The notes beneath the pieces are model-generated. The model was not told the DNA's origin. It made no database searches and saw only the letters and a program-made list of their open reading frames with translations. Below are positions 13,001-22,881 of a stretch of DNA of 64,000 nt, one piece after another. This DNA is from Aphelocoma coerulescens. Taxonomy: Eukaryota > Chordata > Aves > Passeriformes > Corvidae. The position numbers were made by a program, and so were the translations under genes. How positions within the stretch are numbered: position 1 is the stretch's first letter; the number at the start of each line of letters is the position of its first letter. Location of the stretch: the NCBI RefSeq assembly GCF_041296385.1, contig NC_091020.1:28600001-28664000 (forward strand), written 5' to 3'.

Positions 13001-15924
13001 GTTATACAACTCACACTTCTGGGTAAAAACCCAGAGCAGAAAGTTTAAACTGACTGGACAGAAATGTTACTGAGCACGTGTACCATTATTCCCATTTATA
13101 AATTAAGCACAAAGGTGCTGAGAGCTGAATGATTTGTCTGCTAACACAGAAATTCTGTAGAGAGAGACCTAAATTTTATCTCTGCATTCCAGTTGATGTC
13201 TCAACATAAGACTTATGTGAGAACATCATGTTGGGATTGAAGAAACATTCTATTTTCTGCATCAGAAATAACCTTATGTGAAAACGCCAACAAACTTCCA
13301 TAGTAGCAAGTGACATCTTTTCCCAAGTTATCATCATTTCATACATTTACTAGCAAAAACTTTCCTGCTCTCAAAATTTTTACAGAAGTTATCTCCCTTT
13401 AAGCAGGCACTGCAGAATCAGCTTCCTTACTACCCTTAACAATTTTCTCTCTGGAACAGAACCTTATTATGTGATTGAAAAGGACAGAAGGTGTTTTAGG
13501 TGTATAAAACAAGGGAAAGTGATCTTTGAGCTATAATTTGTCTGGCTTGTGTACTCACATGCACTGGAAGTATCAGTCTCATATCACTGCCTAAAACCAG
13601 AAATAGAACCTGCAGTAATCCCAAACTCATTCCTGAGCAGATCCGTCACACACAGTTTAAAGTAAGTGTGATAGTCACTGCTCAAATAGTTACAGCCCAT
13701 GATACTGCAAAATCTGAGGCATAATAATGCTGTACAAAATTATAATTGATACAGTGTCTGATGAAGGCTATTCATGTGCATCAAGTTTGTACAGCTAATA
13801 TAGGACATCAGAATGAATTTAGCAAGCTATACTCTAAGAAATACAACTTGCTTTGTTTATTTTAGTGATGGCTAATCGCATCAAAACATTGCTTTTCCTA
13901 TGAAATATATTCACATGGGTAAAGCTATTTTAGAATATAGAAAGACGTGACATTCAAGAAAACAGCATTAGGCAGGGAAATGCGATAGCCGTCGATTACT
14001 GGGCGTTCCTGTATTTTTTATTCCGCCAGATTCTTAGAACTGCAGGTTTGCAAATGAGGTGCCGGGAGGGAAACAATGCGGGATATCCAGGGATGGCGCT
14101 GGGAATGACGGCGGGCCCCGAGCGCCCCTGGCGGCCGGCCGGGGCACAGCAGCGCCTGCAGGGTGGATGCGCCTCCATCCCCAAAAAACACCCCCAGCAA
14201 AACCCTGCTAAGCTCCCCAGACCTGGTGCTTTCCCATCTCGGGGTTGGCGGAAATGCTCGACAAAGTATTTACGGGAACTTTTGCCTGTGTCCCACCTAA
14301 TAAAATTTATCTGTTGTTTCATATCAGTTTCCGATGAGATCGCAAAGCAAGTCAGTTCTTGCTTCCAAAGGTTGTGCAAACCCCCTTAGTCACTAAGTTT
14401 ATACAGCTCTGGGCAGTTGAGGTGACCTGTGCTTCCATACAGATTATCAGATATACAGGTGAGGAGCTCCAATCAACTTTTCCTTCTGAGAGCAGAGGCA
14501 AATTCAGATCTAAGCTTTCTTTCACATGAGTAATCACATTGAAAAAAAATTATGATTCAAACCCAGCTGAGATCTTACTGATCTAAAAGAACACAGGAGG
14601 GTAAGTAAAAAGCCCATATTTATACTTACAAAAGAAGAGACATTAACATGTTATTAAAATCCAGAACAAACACATTTGACCCTCAAGCTTCTTACCTCAC
14701 TTACCACTTCCGACAGTTTTTTTGCATTCATATTTATTGGTGTGTCAAATACACTTGTGAACGCATTGTTTTTTGGATTGTGCCTAAAAAAAGGAAAGCA
14801 TAAAGGATATTAGGAATATACCAGACAGCCCACCAGAAAGGTTCTCTTTGAGCACTCAAATACACATACCAGCCTCCACCCCTCTATCCACAACTTTTCC
14901 CCCACTCAGACAAAGATCTTAGATTACATTCAAGTTATTATTGTATGGAGTAGGTGCCTAGAGCAAAATTAATTTTAATGATCGTCATATCAATGCTGTG
15001 TTTCTAATAACAAAAGAGAATAATAGAATAAAAAACAACTGTCATCTCTCCTTTTTCTGCTGACAAATTTGACAGGAATTGATCATTAGAAAATAAAAAC
15101 TTCCTAGAACAAACCAACTCCAAAATCTGCATTTTATACATTTTCCTTATGATTAGCTCAACCTTTTTAACTCTTTACCACTGATTTGGAAAGCACTGAA
15201 TTTTGTGGTTGGTTTAATTTCTTCCTACAATACTGAAATGGACCTTAATTTGGTATCTTTTAACACACTGGCCAAATGAGGAAGCTTTATGCACGCTAAA
15301 ACGAGATTCCCATCATTTGTGGTTCATGTAAATCCAAAGATATGCATGAAGGCACTGACAATACCTAACTTCACATCACACGTGGGACAGGCTGAGTCCG
15401 AATGGTGATCTTCTGTTATATTAAAATGAGTAGGTCAATCAAACCTTTGCTTTAGAAAAGAAAGGAAGGAAGAAAAGGAAATACACTTACGCTTGACAGT
15501 AAGGCTTTTTCTCATGGCTAACAAAGTTGTTTACTGTTAACATCATCTTGCATACTTCACAGTGAAAACAGGCTTTATGCCACGTCTGGAAATGCCACAA
15601 AAGAGAAACCAAACAGATATGATTTGTATTTCATTATTAATCTGCTAAATTTAAAATCTCAGTATTGATCCTTACCATTAATTTAATGAATTTGGCAATT
15701 TTTTTCTTCAGATATATACGTGTTATTAATTCTTTTCAGTTGTGAACCCAGTTATGAGTAAAAAACTTTTGGAACCGAGAGATTTGCACAGTGTTAGAAG
15801 TGCCAATCTGTACATTTATTATAGTCCAAAATGATAAAGAAAGAGAACTGACCTGATCTATACAGTTAATCTTCTCAGCAGGGTAAACCCCATAGCCACA
15901 TCTAGCACACGGCTGCACATTCAT
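99..15924 (-). CDS. NRAP: Nebulin-related anchoring protein, N-terminal part (14 exons, runs off left edge)
   Basis: NRAP is a LIM plus nebulin-repeat scaffold of striated muscle. It acts at myotendinous junctions, intercalated discs and premyofibrils, where it links actin and alpha-actinin during myofibril assembly. Fourteen minus-strand exons join in frame to 477 codons. Residues 6-57 form a complete LIM zinc-finger domain with ligands C6, C9, H27, C30, C33, C36, C54 and H57. From about residue 60 come nebulin-type repeats of 35-39 residues, almost exactly one per exon, many carrying the [14 protein letters not shown] motif. The start [10 protein letters not shown] matches the known NRAP N-terminus and separates it from LASP1 and nebulette, which begin MNPNCARCG or MNPQCARCG. 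All donors are GT and all acceptors AG, and no stop interrupts the frame. Roughly the first quarter of the protein is present; the super-repeat region lies beyond position 1. The neighbour CASP7 supports the assignment. Confidence 0.96.
899..1006 (-). CDS. NRAP: NRAP coding exon 13 (nebulin repeat)
   Basis: 108 bp, 36 codons, starting [20 protein letters not shown]. Its acceptor is preceded by an uninterrupted 29-nt poly(T) tract on the coding strand. Confidence 0.95.
1011..1039 (+). repeat. (A)29 homopolymer next to NRAP exon 13
   Basis: 29 uninterrupted A residues. On the NRAP coding strand this is (T)29 immediately before the ACAG acceptor of exon 13, so it forms that exon's polypyrimidine tract. 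Confidence 0.95.
1953..2057 (-). CDS. NRAP: NRAP coding exon 12 (35-residue repeat, possibly alternatively spliced)
   Basis: 105 bp, 35 codons, starting [20 protein letters not shown]. If the numbering matches mammals, this is the 35-residue exon I recall being skipped in the cardiac isoform and kept in skeletal muscle. Skipping would keep the frame. Confidence 0.94.
3432..3548 (-). CDS. NRAP: NRAP coding exon 11 (39-residue repeat)
   Basis: 117 bp, 39 codons, starting [20 protein letters not shown] and ending NKLVSE. It is four residues longer than the usual 35; the extra length is also present in mammalian NRAP as I recall it. Confidence 0.95.
5423..5527 (-). CDS. NRAP: NRAP coding exon 10 (nebulin repeat, [11 protein letters not shown] type)
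   Basis: 105 bp, 35 codons, starting [20 protein letters not shown]. It is nearly identical at the nucleotide level to exon 8 over its central part. Confidence 0.95.
6869..6953. repeat. AT-rich TA/TATG simple repeat in NRAP intron 10
   Basis: An imperfect TATATA, TATG and TATC tract of about 85 bp lies inside the intron between NRAP exons 9 and 10. No coding signal is seen there. Confidence 0.85.
8288..8392 (-). CDS. NRAP: NRAP coding exon 9 (nebulin repeat)
   Basis: 105 bp, 35 codons, starting [20 protein letters not shown] and ending DQYGQ. The final motif matches the equivalent mammalian NRAP repeat. Confidence 0.94.
9366..9473 (-). CDS. NRAP: NRAP coding exon 8 (nebulin repeat, [11 protein letters not shown] type)
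   Basis: 108 bp, 36 codons, starting [20 protein letters not shown]. It shares a 40-nt identical stretch with exon 10. Confidence 0.95.
10022..10126 (-). CDS. NRAP: NRAP coding exon 7 (nebulin repeat)
   Basis: 105 bp, 35 codons, starting [20 protein letters not shown] and ending QLASD. It has the typical repeat layout of a YK near the start and a DTP in the middle. Confidence 0.95.
10945..11052 (-). CDS. NRAP: NRAP coding exon 6 (nebulin repeat, [11 protein letters not shown] type)
   Basis: 108 bp, 36 codons, starting [20 protein letters not shown]. It is the first of three repeats sharing the [11 protein letters not shown] motif; the others are exons 8 and 10. Confidence 0.95.
11733..11837 (-). 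CDS. NRAP: NRAP coding exon 5
   Basis: 105 bp, 35 codons, starting [20 protein letters not shown]. It corresponds to the mammalian NRAP segment with the YxxYGEG…PDPE pattern. Phase 0 at both ends. Confidence 0.93.
12376..12480 (-). CDS. NRAP: NRAP coding exon 4
   Basis: 105 bp, 35 codons, starting [20 protein letters not shown]. It is a divergent nebulin-like module following the LIM linker, with clean AG and GT sites and phase 0 at both ends. Confidence 0.93.
13980..14350. other. CpG-rich patch inside NRAP intron 3
   Basis: About 370 bp that is much richer in GC and CpG than the AT-rich surrounding intron, densest at 14,050-14,180. It contains open frames on both strands, none recognisable. 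It may be an internal promoter, an inserted sequence, or a local high-GC patch. A poly(A)-like AATAAA lies at its right side (about 14,300). Nothing identifies its family. Confidence 0.4.
14696..14783 (-). CDS. NRAP: NRAP coding exon 3 (LIM to repeat linker)
   Basis: 88 bp: one base completing the split Ala codon, then 29 codons ([20 protein letters not shown] and so on). It carries the last LIM ligand, H57. A second GTAAGT donor lies 8 bases inside the exon end; the distal donor was chosen because it keeps frame and matches the length of mammalian NRAP as I recall it. Confidence 0.9.
15491..15585 (-). CDS. NRAP: NRAP coding exon 2 (second half of LIM domain)
   Basis: 31 codons plus two bases. 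It encodes [20 protein letters not shown] and onward to YCQA, supplying the remaining LIM zinc ligands (H27, C30, C33, C36, C54). The exon ends in phase 2 (GC|G), which joins correctly to exon 3. Confidence 0.95.
15853..15924 (-). CDS. NRAP: NRAP coding exon 1 (start codon, first half of LIM domain)
   Basis: It encodes 24 codons beginning [18 protein letters not shown], with LIM ligands C6 and C9, and ends at a CAG|GTCAG donor. The base at -3 of the ATG is A, a good Kozak context. The sequence just upstream on the minus strand (pyrimidine-rich, then TTTCAAG) could be either 5'UTR or a splice acceptor, so the transcription start is not placed. Confidence 0.95.
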
Positions 15925-18130
15925 CTTGAAATCCAGAGAGTGAAAAATATATAGGTTTATACAAAAGGTTCAAAGAGTATGAAAGTGACTTTTTGGCCTG
16001 TGCAAAGCACACTCTAGACACTCCAGTCAAGGCCTTTTGCTGTGGTCAATGGCTCCCATTAAAGCTCTGAATTGAAGTCTGTTGCTCCCTTTGCTGACCT
16101 TCTGTTTCAAAGTCAGCTGCAGGCTGGCTTTTAAAGCTGCCAGTTAGTAAGAGCGGTTATTTTGGCAACTGTGTCAGTGCAGAAGGGAGGGTAGCAATAT
16201 CTTTCTCTAAATAGAAGAATGAACTCACAGAAACTAATCACGTCCATGTGAATGTTAGAGCCCGATCATTTCGTATTTCAGTTTTGCTGTCATAAGCCCA
16301 GGATGAAGAGAAAAGTACATACAGCAGCAGCAATTTACCACAGTTTCTTCTCACCCTGATAAACAAGTGACCTCATGGAGGACTATTGCTCCTATTGTAT
16401 TTAGGAGCAGCCTCATAGCAGAAGGAGGTACCACCAAAGGTACACGCCAGAGATGGGTTTGAAGCTTCCTGGCCCTTGGGTGGATGTAGAAGAAGTTCAC
16501 TGCCATTGTCCCAGACAAGTCATTAATTTTTTCCCTTGGTGCCAGCTCAGATTCACCATGCATATTATGGTCAGCAGAGCAGAGCACACTCATCTCTCAT
16601 ATCTTCCTGTTTCATCCACCTGTCACTCCATCTCCAGGTGTAGGAGGATGGACTGTGAAACAGGCAGAGCCTCTTATCTCAGAGTCCTAAACATGACGGG
16701 TACAAATCCAAACTTCTATCTCCTACAGGAAAAACTTCAGAAAGGAACCATTTACTTTTGAATACAATGAACAAAGCAGCTTTTTAACAGTGGTAACCGA
16801 GAGTAGACTGGAATAGATCAGAATATAAAAATTCCCTCACCAAAAAACGATAAGGAATTATTATGTCTGATATTAGGATTCAAGCAAGATATTAGGGTTG
16901 TGAAGTCTGCTCTGAACAAAAGAAGCTATTAAATTCTACCAGCTACAAATGGTCAGGATTTAAAATTTACATCTCACCTAATCATAATATCTCCAGCTGC
17001 AGGGCTCCATAACCCTGGGACACAGCTAAGAGTTATCCCAATTTGAGTAAAAGTTTTTGTAGTCATCCATGCATCTGCCCCACTTCCTGTGCCTGCAGCA
17101 GTCCTGGGATATTGCTAAGCACCTTCCCTTTCTATAAATTGCAATAAATTCCATCAAAATAATTTCTGTCTAAGCCTTCTGGGTATGCTAAGAGACTCTC
17201 TTATTCATCTCTTTATTGAGATATACAGTTCTGCTTAACTTATTATTGCTACTTTTACTGAATGCTGACAATGTACTGGCACAATGTACTGTCAGCAACT
17301 GGTGTGCTGAAAATAGAGTCTCTAATCTGAAGAGCAGAGGCACGAAGTCCTGAAAACACTCGAGGCCTTTCAAAGTAACTAATATCAGTATATAAACAGA
17401 TGCATTTTCATTTTTTTAAAAATGTCCCCAGAACATAATTTCTTGTATTAAAATAACTGCTGAGCTACCTCATATTATTCTTTTTTGGGATCAAGACTGA
17501 TTTATGTTGACCAAGTTACATCACAATAATATTTATCCCGCTCACACCTGTGAACCAAATTAGTTTGGAAAGCTTCCAGTTCCCCTCTCACACAGCCTTG
17601 CATCTTGTCCCAGATTGCCATTCTGTTTATGCAAGTGACCTGTGTTAGGGTCACAGTGGCCAGGCTGTCCCCTCCTTATTTAGCACTTGGCACACTACCA
17701 GTTGCCACCTCTTTGTGTTCGTCTCCTCCAAGAGTCACCATGTTGTATATTTCCTAGACAGTCCTAGTTGTCTTCATGCTGTCTGAATCCATGCTGGAGC
17801 CCTTGTCTCACACTTCAGCAAGAATAAAGGTGCATGACCTGCTCCTCTCCCTGCTCCTGTCCCTGCATAGCTGAAGACCCTTCTGAAATGAGTTTGGAGA
17901 GGTGCTGAAACAGGACACCCCAAACCACACAAAAACATAAGACTTGGCAGTTACAGAATGAATAATTCATCCAGGAGTCACCTGAACACTGACCATCTGG
18001 ACAGGACTCCAGCATGGATCTTCATGCAGCCCACATGCACTGTGCACCCAGAGAGCTTACAGGGGGCCCTTGAGGGAATGAGGCCATGTGCTCCTTCCAA
18101 AAGGCCTCTCTGACAGATAAAGCCCTTTAT
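15925..18130. other. NRAP upstream intergenic region
   Basis: This 2.2-kb stretch contains the presumed NRAP promoter and 5'UTR. The minus strand just upstream of the ATG has an AT-rich CTATATATTTTT, but it lies only about 20 bases before the ATG and cannot be called a TATA box with confidence. No other gene or repeat is recognised. Confidence 0.5.
16114..16119. promoter_or_regulatory. CAGCTG E-box upstream of NRAP
   Basis: A palindromic CAGCTG, the core preferred by myogenic bHLH factors, lies 190 bp upstream of the NRAP start codon. It fits a muscle gene, but six bases alone are weak evidence. Confidence 0.3.
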
Positions 18131-18133
18131 TTT

Positions 18134-18640
18134 ATGTGAGAGACAACTCTTAGTTAAAAATTAAAACAATTTATTAAAACAGAAAAATTGAAAAATTAGC
18201 AAAATATAAAAATTTGGGATCCTATGGCTCCGTAGATGGCATGCCCCAGGAGAGCAAGGATTTTTGATCTTCTGGCTGAAACAGCACTGGACCTCAGGTA
18301 GAGAAAAAAAGGGCTTGCAGTGCTAGGCTGGTCAAAAAAATATATTTCTAAAGGCTCCTTAAAAGGAGTAGGTTTTTCCAACACTGAACTTCTCAGCAGG
18401 CTGGAGAGAAAAGTGGTGTGTCTTTCTCTTGCTCATTGTTTTATAGCCTTTGCTCCGCCCACAGCCCGCCCACAGCCCGCCCCTTTAGTTTAAGGTGATT
18501 GGTGTTTTCCCTTTGACAGATTATCTCTGTCCACCAATGGCTCATCCTTGTCAGAGGGGTGGTATTAGTTGAGATAAGGGTCATTAAAATTCAGGTTGCC
18601 ATGGAGCTTACAGGGTAATGGCTGTGGGGGCTGGGCTGTT
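18134..18640 (-). mobile_element. Solo-LTR-like endogenous retrovirus element
   Basis: Read on the minus strand, this segment has the order expected of a retroviral LTR. Two CCAAT-type boxes (near 18,538 and 18,503) are followed by three GGGCGGG boxes (18,455-18,483), then TATAAAA at 18,439-18,445, and about 265 bp later AATAAA at 18,170-18,175. The left edge reads TGAGAGACAA on the plus strand, consistent with an LTR ending in CA. No gag, pol or env sequence accompanies it, so it would be a solo LTR. The right boundary and any target-site duplication were not resolved. A host promoter or another non-autonomous element is the alternative. Confidence 0.55.
18455..18483. repeat. Triplicated GC box within the LTR-like element
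   Basis: CCGCCCACAG is repeated head to tail, giving three CCGCCC cores spaced about 11 bp, one helical turn apart. On the minus strand these are Sp1-type GGGCGG sites upstream of the TATA box. Confidence 0.7.
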
Positions 18641-18644
18641 TGTT

Positions 18645-20860
18645 GGAACTGGGGTTTTGAAATTTGCCTTGGAACCAAAGTACAAGTAAAAGCATTAAAA
18701 AATACGTCCAACACATCTTAAAACGCTTGTAAAAGTATACAGTAAACACAGGAATGATAACTCTTATGGTGTACAAGTTTTTAATGTTTGAAAAGGGATT
18801 TTAACTGGGGAACTTTTAATTGGGGATTTTTTACTGGGAAGGGTGCAAATGAACTGCTTTGAACAAGTGAAAACCATAATAATAAAACTTGATTTATGTA
18901 CCTGGGCTGATGGGTTAATTTTAACATTCAGTTTAAAAATATTTAACTCAAAATTAATTAAAGCACTTAATATGCAAAGACCAAGCACAAATAGGGATTT
19001 CATGTATGACATTTTACAGATAAATCCTACTTCATTTCAAGATATGCAAAGCCTGTTTTTCTCTTTTCACAGTGACAGATACTACCAGCTTGGCTGGAAG
19101 TCAGCAAATGCATTTTCCAAGTTCTCCTGCTTCTCCCAAGTTACGGCATGTACAAGAGGAGAAGTGTGGTAAGACAGAATGTCCTCTACAGCTACCGCCA
19201 TTCCCATCCACACTACTTCCCTCACATCCACTGTGCACCAGTTCTGCTGGAGTCTCTTAAAAATTTCCCTGTTTCTGAGGACCCCAAAACTGTTCTGTTC
19301 TTCACCACCCTGGATTAAAGATGAGTTGCTAACAAAAAAGGGAGTTTATTGAAAAATAAACATTGAATGGTCTCATTACAAAGCATGCACTTCATTTTGA
19401 TCATGCAGGGAATTAAATCACAAAACCAGTGCAAGTTTGTTATCTTGACAAATCTGAGCAAGACATTTTCTCTTCAGTTAAAAGCTCATTGTGGCTTTTT
19501 TCCTCCTTTAGTAAGGCCTCATAAAGCCCTTTTGATATCAATGAAAATCCTAAAAGGCTTTACTTAACAGTAGAACCTTAATCAATGTGGTTTAGAAGTA
19601 CTGCGGTTACATGTAAAGTACAAGGAGGCAGTGCCTTGAAAGTGCAAATTAGTAGGAAGAAACATTGTTACCTCTCCAGCCTCCTTAAATTCATTGCATT
19701 AGCTGCTCAGAAAACGTGGAGCACCTCTGAACCCTCAATCTGATTGTAAAAAAAGCACATATTAGTTACACAAAGTAACCTCTAAAGAGACATTCAAGAC
19801 AGGGTCACCTCCTCTGTTACTCCTGAATTGCAGCTGTGCCCTTCCAAACACATGAAGAGCAGGAAGCCAGACACCACAAATTATGGCAACCCTATCTTCC
19901 CTCTGTTTGCAAAAAAACCCCAAAAGTGCTGGTTCGCTACACAAAGTGGGAGTGTTATCCACTGTTAAAAGCTGCCTGTAAAATTTCAAGCACTATACCA
20001 CCCTTGTCTATGTTCACCTTCTGTGAACCCTGTGGTTAATTAGTTACCTGGGCTCAGGGCCTTTTTCCTCATAGTCTCTCCATGCTAATCAAACTTAGCA
20101 TAGTAGCAAATTCAGCTTAGAAAAATATTGAAAGAAAGCTGGAAAAGATTTATCAAAATTTCCCAAGACGTGAATAAAAACCTGTAAAGAACCACCTTCT
20201 AAACTTGTATAGTTGCTTTTTACATTTTTGCTTCTTTGGAAACCAACCAACAACTGTTTATAGTTCATGATTAAAGGGTTCATGGTTACACTTTCCCCTT
20301 GTTGGCAGTGTTAGCAAAACCTAAGAGTGTAGGGATTTTGCAAATGTTTCTAACACAGCAAGATAAAGTAAGAGAGAAATCAAAAAGAGAACCAAGAGGC
20401 TAAGAAGATACCACTGTTACAGGGCAGAGAAAGGACTGGTGAGGATGTGCTACAACTTAAGCTAAAAGCTTGAAGAAAAATGTGAACAGCATGCACAGCA
20501 TAGTCCACATGACCACCAGTGTCCAAATATGCCCGTCATGTATCAAAACATAGAGAAGACCCAAATTTAAAAATCATAAAATAAGGCATCTGCAACAGAT
20601 CATCTTTGCCTGACTATGGAGAAATCCCACCAAAACACATGCATCATGATGACTCAGATGCATTATTCTAGAGAATTCCCTAAAGCTGTGGTGTGCCAAA
20701 TCACACTGCACTGCTCCCATATTCCCCCAGCATATCAAAACTATCCATCCTTTCTTGCAAAATATATAAAAATCTCACAATGCAATTTAGGAGGGAACAC
20801 CTTGTGAGTCACTCAAATCCTCCATCCTAAAAGTATTCCCACACTTGCCTCCCAGGTCTC
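18645..20860. other. Intergenic stretch without recognised gene
   Basis: Only short open frames are present on both strands, none with recognisable motifs. The base composition is ordinary AT-rich avian intergenic DNA. Confidence 0.5.
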
Positions 20861-20864
20861 AGCA

Positions 20865-21215
20865 AAACCTCATCCTTGTTTTCATAGATGTTGTGCAGAA
20901 CACAGGACACAGTTATTATTCCAGGCAGGTGCTATTCACTTGCCTCTGAATAGTTTGTACCTGTCATCCACCTTTCAATTTCCCAAAGGCATGCTCCATC
21001 GTCATCCTGCAGCTGCTTACAGTGGTTAAACACTTATTTTCCCCAATGCAAATATCCAGTCAAAGGCTTCATTTTTAATGTTTTTAAGGAGGAGAGGGAG
21101 TCTCTAGGGCAAAGGAGAGGAATGGTGATGCTATAGGTGTCACATTGCTGGCTCTTCCCCCTGCCCAGTAATGCATACAACCAGCTGTGCCATATTCTAC
21201 ATGAGAAAGTTTTTC
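20865..21215 (-). mobile_element. Decayed PIF/Harbinger (DDE_Tnp_4) transposase fragment
   Basis: Minus-strand translation in shifting frames gives the C-terminal signature of PIF/Harbinger transposases and the related HARBI1 nuclease. SSCRMTMEHAFGKLKG (about 20,971-21,015) matches the S-x-x-R-M-x-V-E-x-A-F-G-x-L-K-G block. ITVSCVLHNIYENKDE includes CVLHNI at 20,887-20,904 and matches the terminal ACCVLHNI block, with about 23 residues between them as in the family. Upstream, PLLCPRDSLSSLKTL then MKPLTG resembles the GD-x-YPLLPWLMKPYTG block. Frameshifts and stops break the frame, so it cannot make protein. No terminal inverted repeats were located. It is either an old transposon copy or a dead relative of HARBI1. 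Confidence 0.72.
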
Positions 21216-21770
21216 CTTCCCGACCCTTCTTAGGTGGAAATCACTCCATGCCCTGAAGCAAGATACTTCCTTCTACTTCAACCATCCTTCTAATTTTTCC
21301 CTTACTCCATACTGAAAAAAAGCAAGATTTTCTGGGAAAAAAAGTCTAGCACCATATACTGCATGAAAATTAACATTTCTTTAAAAAAGGCATTGCAGCA
21401 CATTGAGGAATCAAATTTTCTCTTTGTGAATGCCAGCAACTAACGTGAAAAGAACATAGAAACAGAAGTTTCATCAACTGTTGGAGTCAGAAATTCCCCA
21501 TAACCAATTCTAATAGTAAACTTTTGGAAATCGACAAGCATTATCAGACCACTTCTTTGATAGCAATACAATGACCCTTAGAACAAAGCTGTTTCTAGGT
21601 CTACTAATTTGGCTGTGGTGGCCAGATGGCAATGGATAAACACTTCCATCAAAATATAGAAGCAAACAGAGTCTGGATTTCCTGGGTAACACCCATACAC
21701 ATCATCAGAAAAGCATATTTTGATGTTCTGAATTTCAGGTGCCACTGCCAGTCACTGCTGGTGATTACAG

Positions 21771-21980
21771 TCTCCTCTCCTCTCCTCTCCTCTCCTCTCC
21801 TCTCCTCTCCTCTCCTCTCCTCTCCTCTCCTCTCCTCTCCTCTCCTCTCCTCTCCTCTCCTCTCCTCTCCTCTCCTCTCCTCTCCTCTCCTCTCCTCTCC
21901 TCTCCTCTCCTCTCCTCTCCTCTCCTCTCCTCTCCTCTCCTCTCCTCTCCTCTCCTCTCCTCTCCTCTCCTCTCCTCTCC
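21771..21980. repeat. Perfect (TCTCC)42 pentanucleotide microsatellite
   Basis: 42 uninterrupted units of TCTCC (210 bp), all pyrimidine on the plus strand and all purine (GGAGA) on the minus strand. The long open frames across it on both strands are low-complexity artefacts. It lies about 0.7 kb upstream of the CASP7 CpG island. Confidence 0.99.
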
Positions 21981-22565
21981 CCTCTTGTATCTACCACAAT
22001 CTATACATTTCCAGTCTCTGTTGTCCATGGTGATCCATTATGCATTTGGAAGTGATGCTGTCTTCTTGAAAAGAAGCAGCTAACAGATGGCATGAGAGGA
22101 ACTATAAGATTCTGTTAGTTTGATTTTCAAGAGAAAACTTTGGCTATGCATCCAACCAGGAGCCACAGGCATAATCCCAGGAAGCAGGGAGCGGTCCCAG
22201 CAGCAGCGTGCAGACACACGGCAAGTGCTCCTCCATCACATGGAGGCACTGACCTGTCGGGGAGCAAAGCCTGTTTGTTACCATGCCTGTGTTTTGTGCC
22301 AATTAGGAGGCAGTTACACTGAAAAATGTCTCTTTGATGTAAATCTCTTCAGGTAGTGAATGTTAAACACCACGCACTGCTGGGTAGGTGTATGATTTTG
22401 CAGGATCGGAGCCTGCATCCAGGAGTAATTAGCAAGACTGTGCCAATCTTCAGTCCATGTACTGGACTGCTGGGCCTGATGCTACGGCTACACAGTGGGA
22501 TATCATAATTAGCAGAGATGCAACACGCAGAATAATTGGGAGGATAAGGAAATGCCACTGAAGTT

Positions 22566-22572
22566 TATATAA
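22566..22572 (+). promoter_or_regulatory. TATATAA box-like sequence upstream of CASP7 island
   Basis: TATATAAGGGG precedes a GGAAAATTTTCC palindrome (22,575-22,586). It could be a TATA-dependent start for an alternative CASP7 transcript, but no transcript evidence is visible. The CpG island downstream is the stronger promoter candidate. Confidence 0.25.
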
Positions 22573-22672
22573 GGGGAAAATTTTCCTTAGATCTAGACAA
22601 TCTCGTGTCACCATGAAACTTTAGGCTCTTCTTTCGCGGGGGTGTGACAGAGCACAGCTATTAAAAAGTGGT

Positions 22673-22684
22673 AATTTCGGTTTC
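22673..22684. promoter_or_regulatory. ISRE-like site, distal
   Basis: AATTTCGGTTTC differs at one base from the ISRE consensus AGTTTCNNTTTC. It lies at the left edge of the CASP7 CpG island, about 200 bp before the main IRF cluster. Confidence 0.45.
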
Positions 22685-22710
22685 GCTGTGATGTGGCCGT
22701 CATTACCTGG

Positions 22711-22830
22711 GGAGCGGGGAGGGCCGGGGGGCTGCGCCCGAGACCCTGACGGGGGGACGGACGGGGACAGGGACAGGGATGGGCTCAGGGATGGGGACGG
22801 GGACAAGGGTCAGGGATGGGGACGGGGACA
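22711..22830 (+). repeat. G-rich GGGACA/GGGATG minisatellite with G-quadruplex potential
   Basis: Degenerate tandem units of GGGGACA, GGGACA and GGGATGGGG with many runs of three or more G on the plus strand. It is located at the start of the CASP7 CpG island. Confidence 0.75.
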
Positions 22831-22881
22831 AGCCAGGGGAGCCCGCCCCGCCCCGGCACCGCCCCGGGGGCACCGCCCGCT

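Noticed and set aside
14048..14389. 113-codon open frame in NRAP intron 3
   Set aside because: It coincides with the CpG-rich patch, the opposite strand is equally open, and no family is recognised.
21611..21632. CTCF-like GGCCAGATGGCAA
   Set aside because: It lacks the 5' CCAS part of the core; only the AGATGGCA half matches.
21626..22083. Long overlapping open frames on both strands coding for repeated LSSPL- or GEERR-type peptides
   Set aside because: They are produced entirely by the perfect (TCTCC)n array. A 5-nt repeat without stops is open in all frames.
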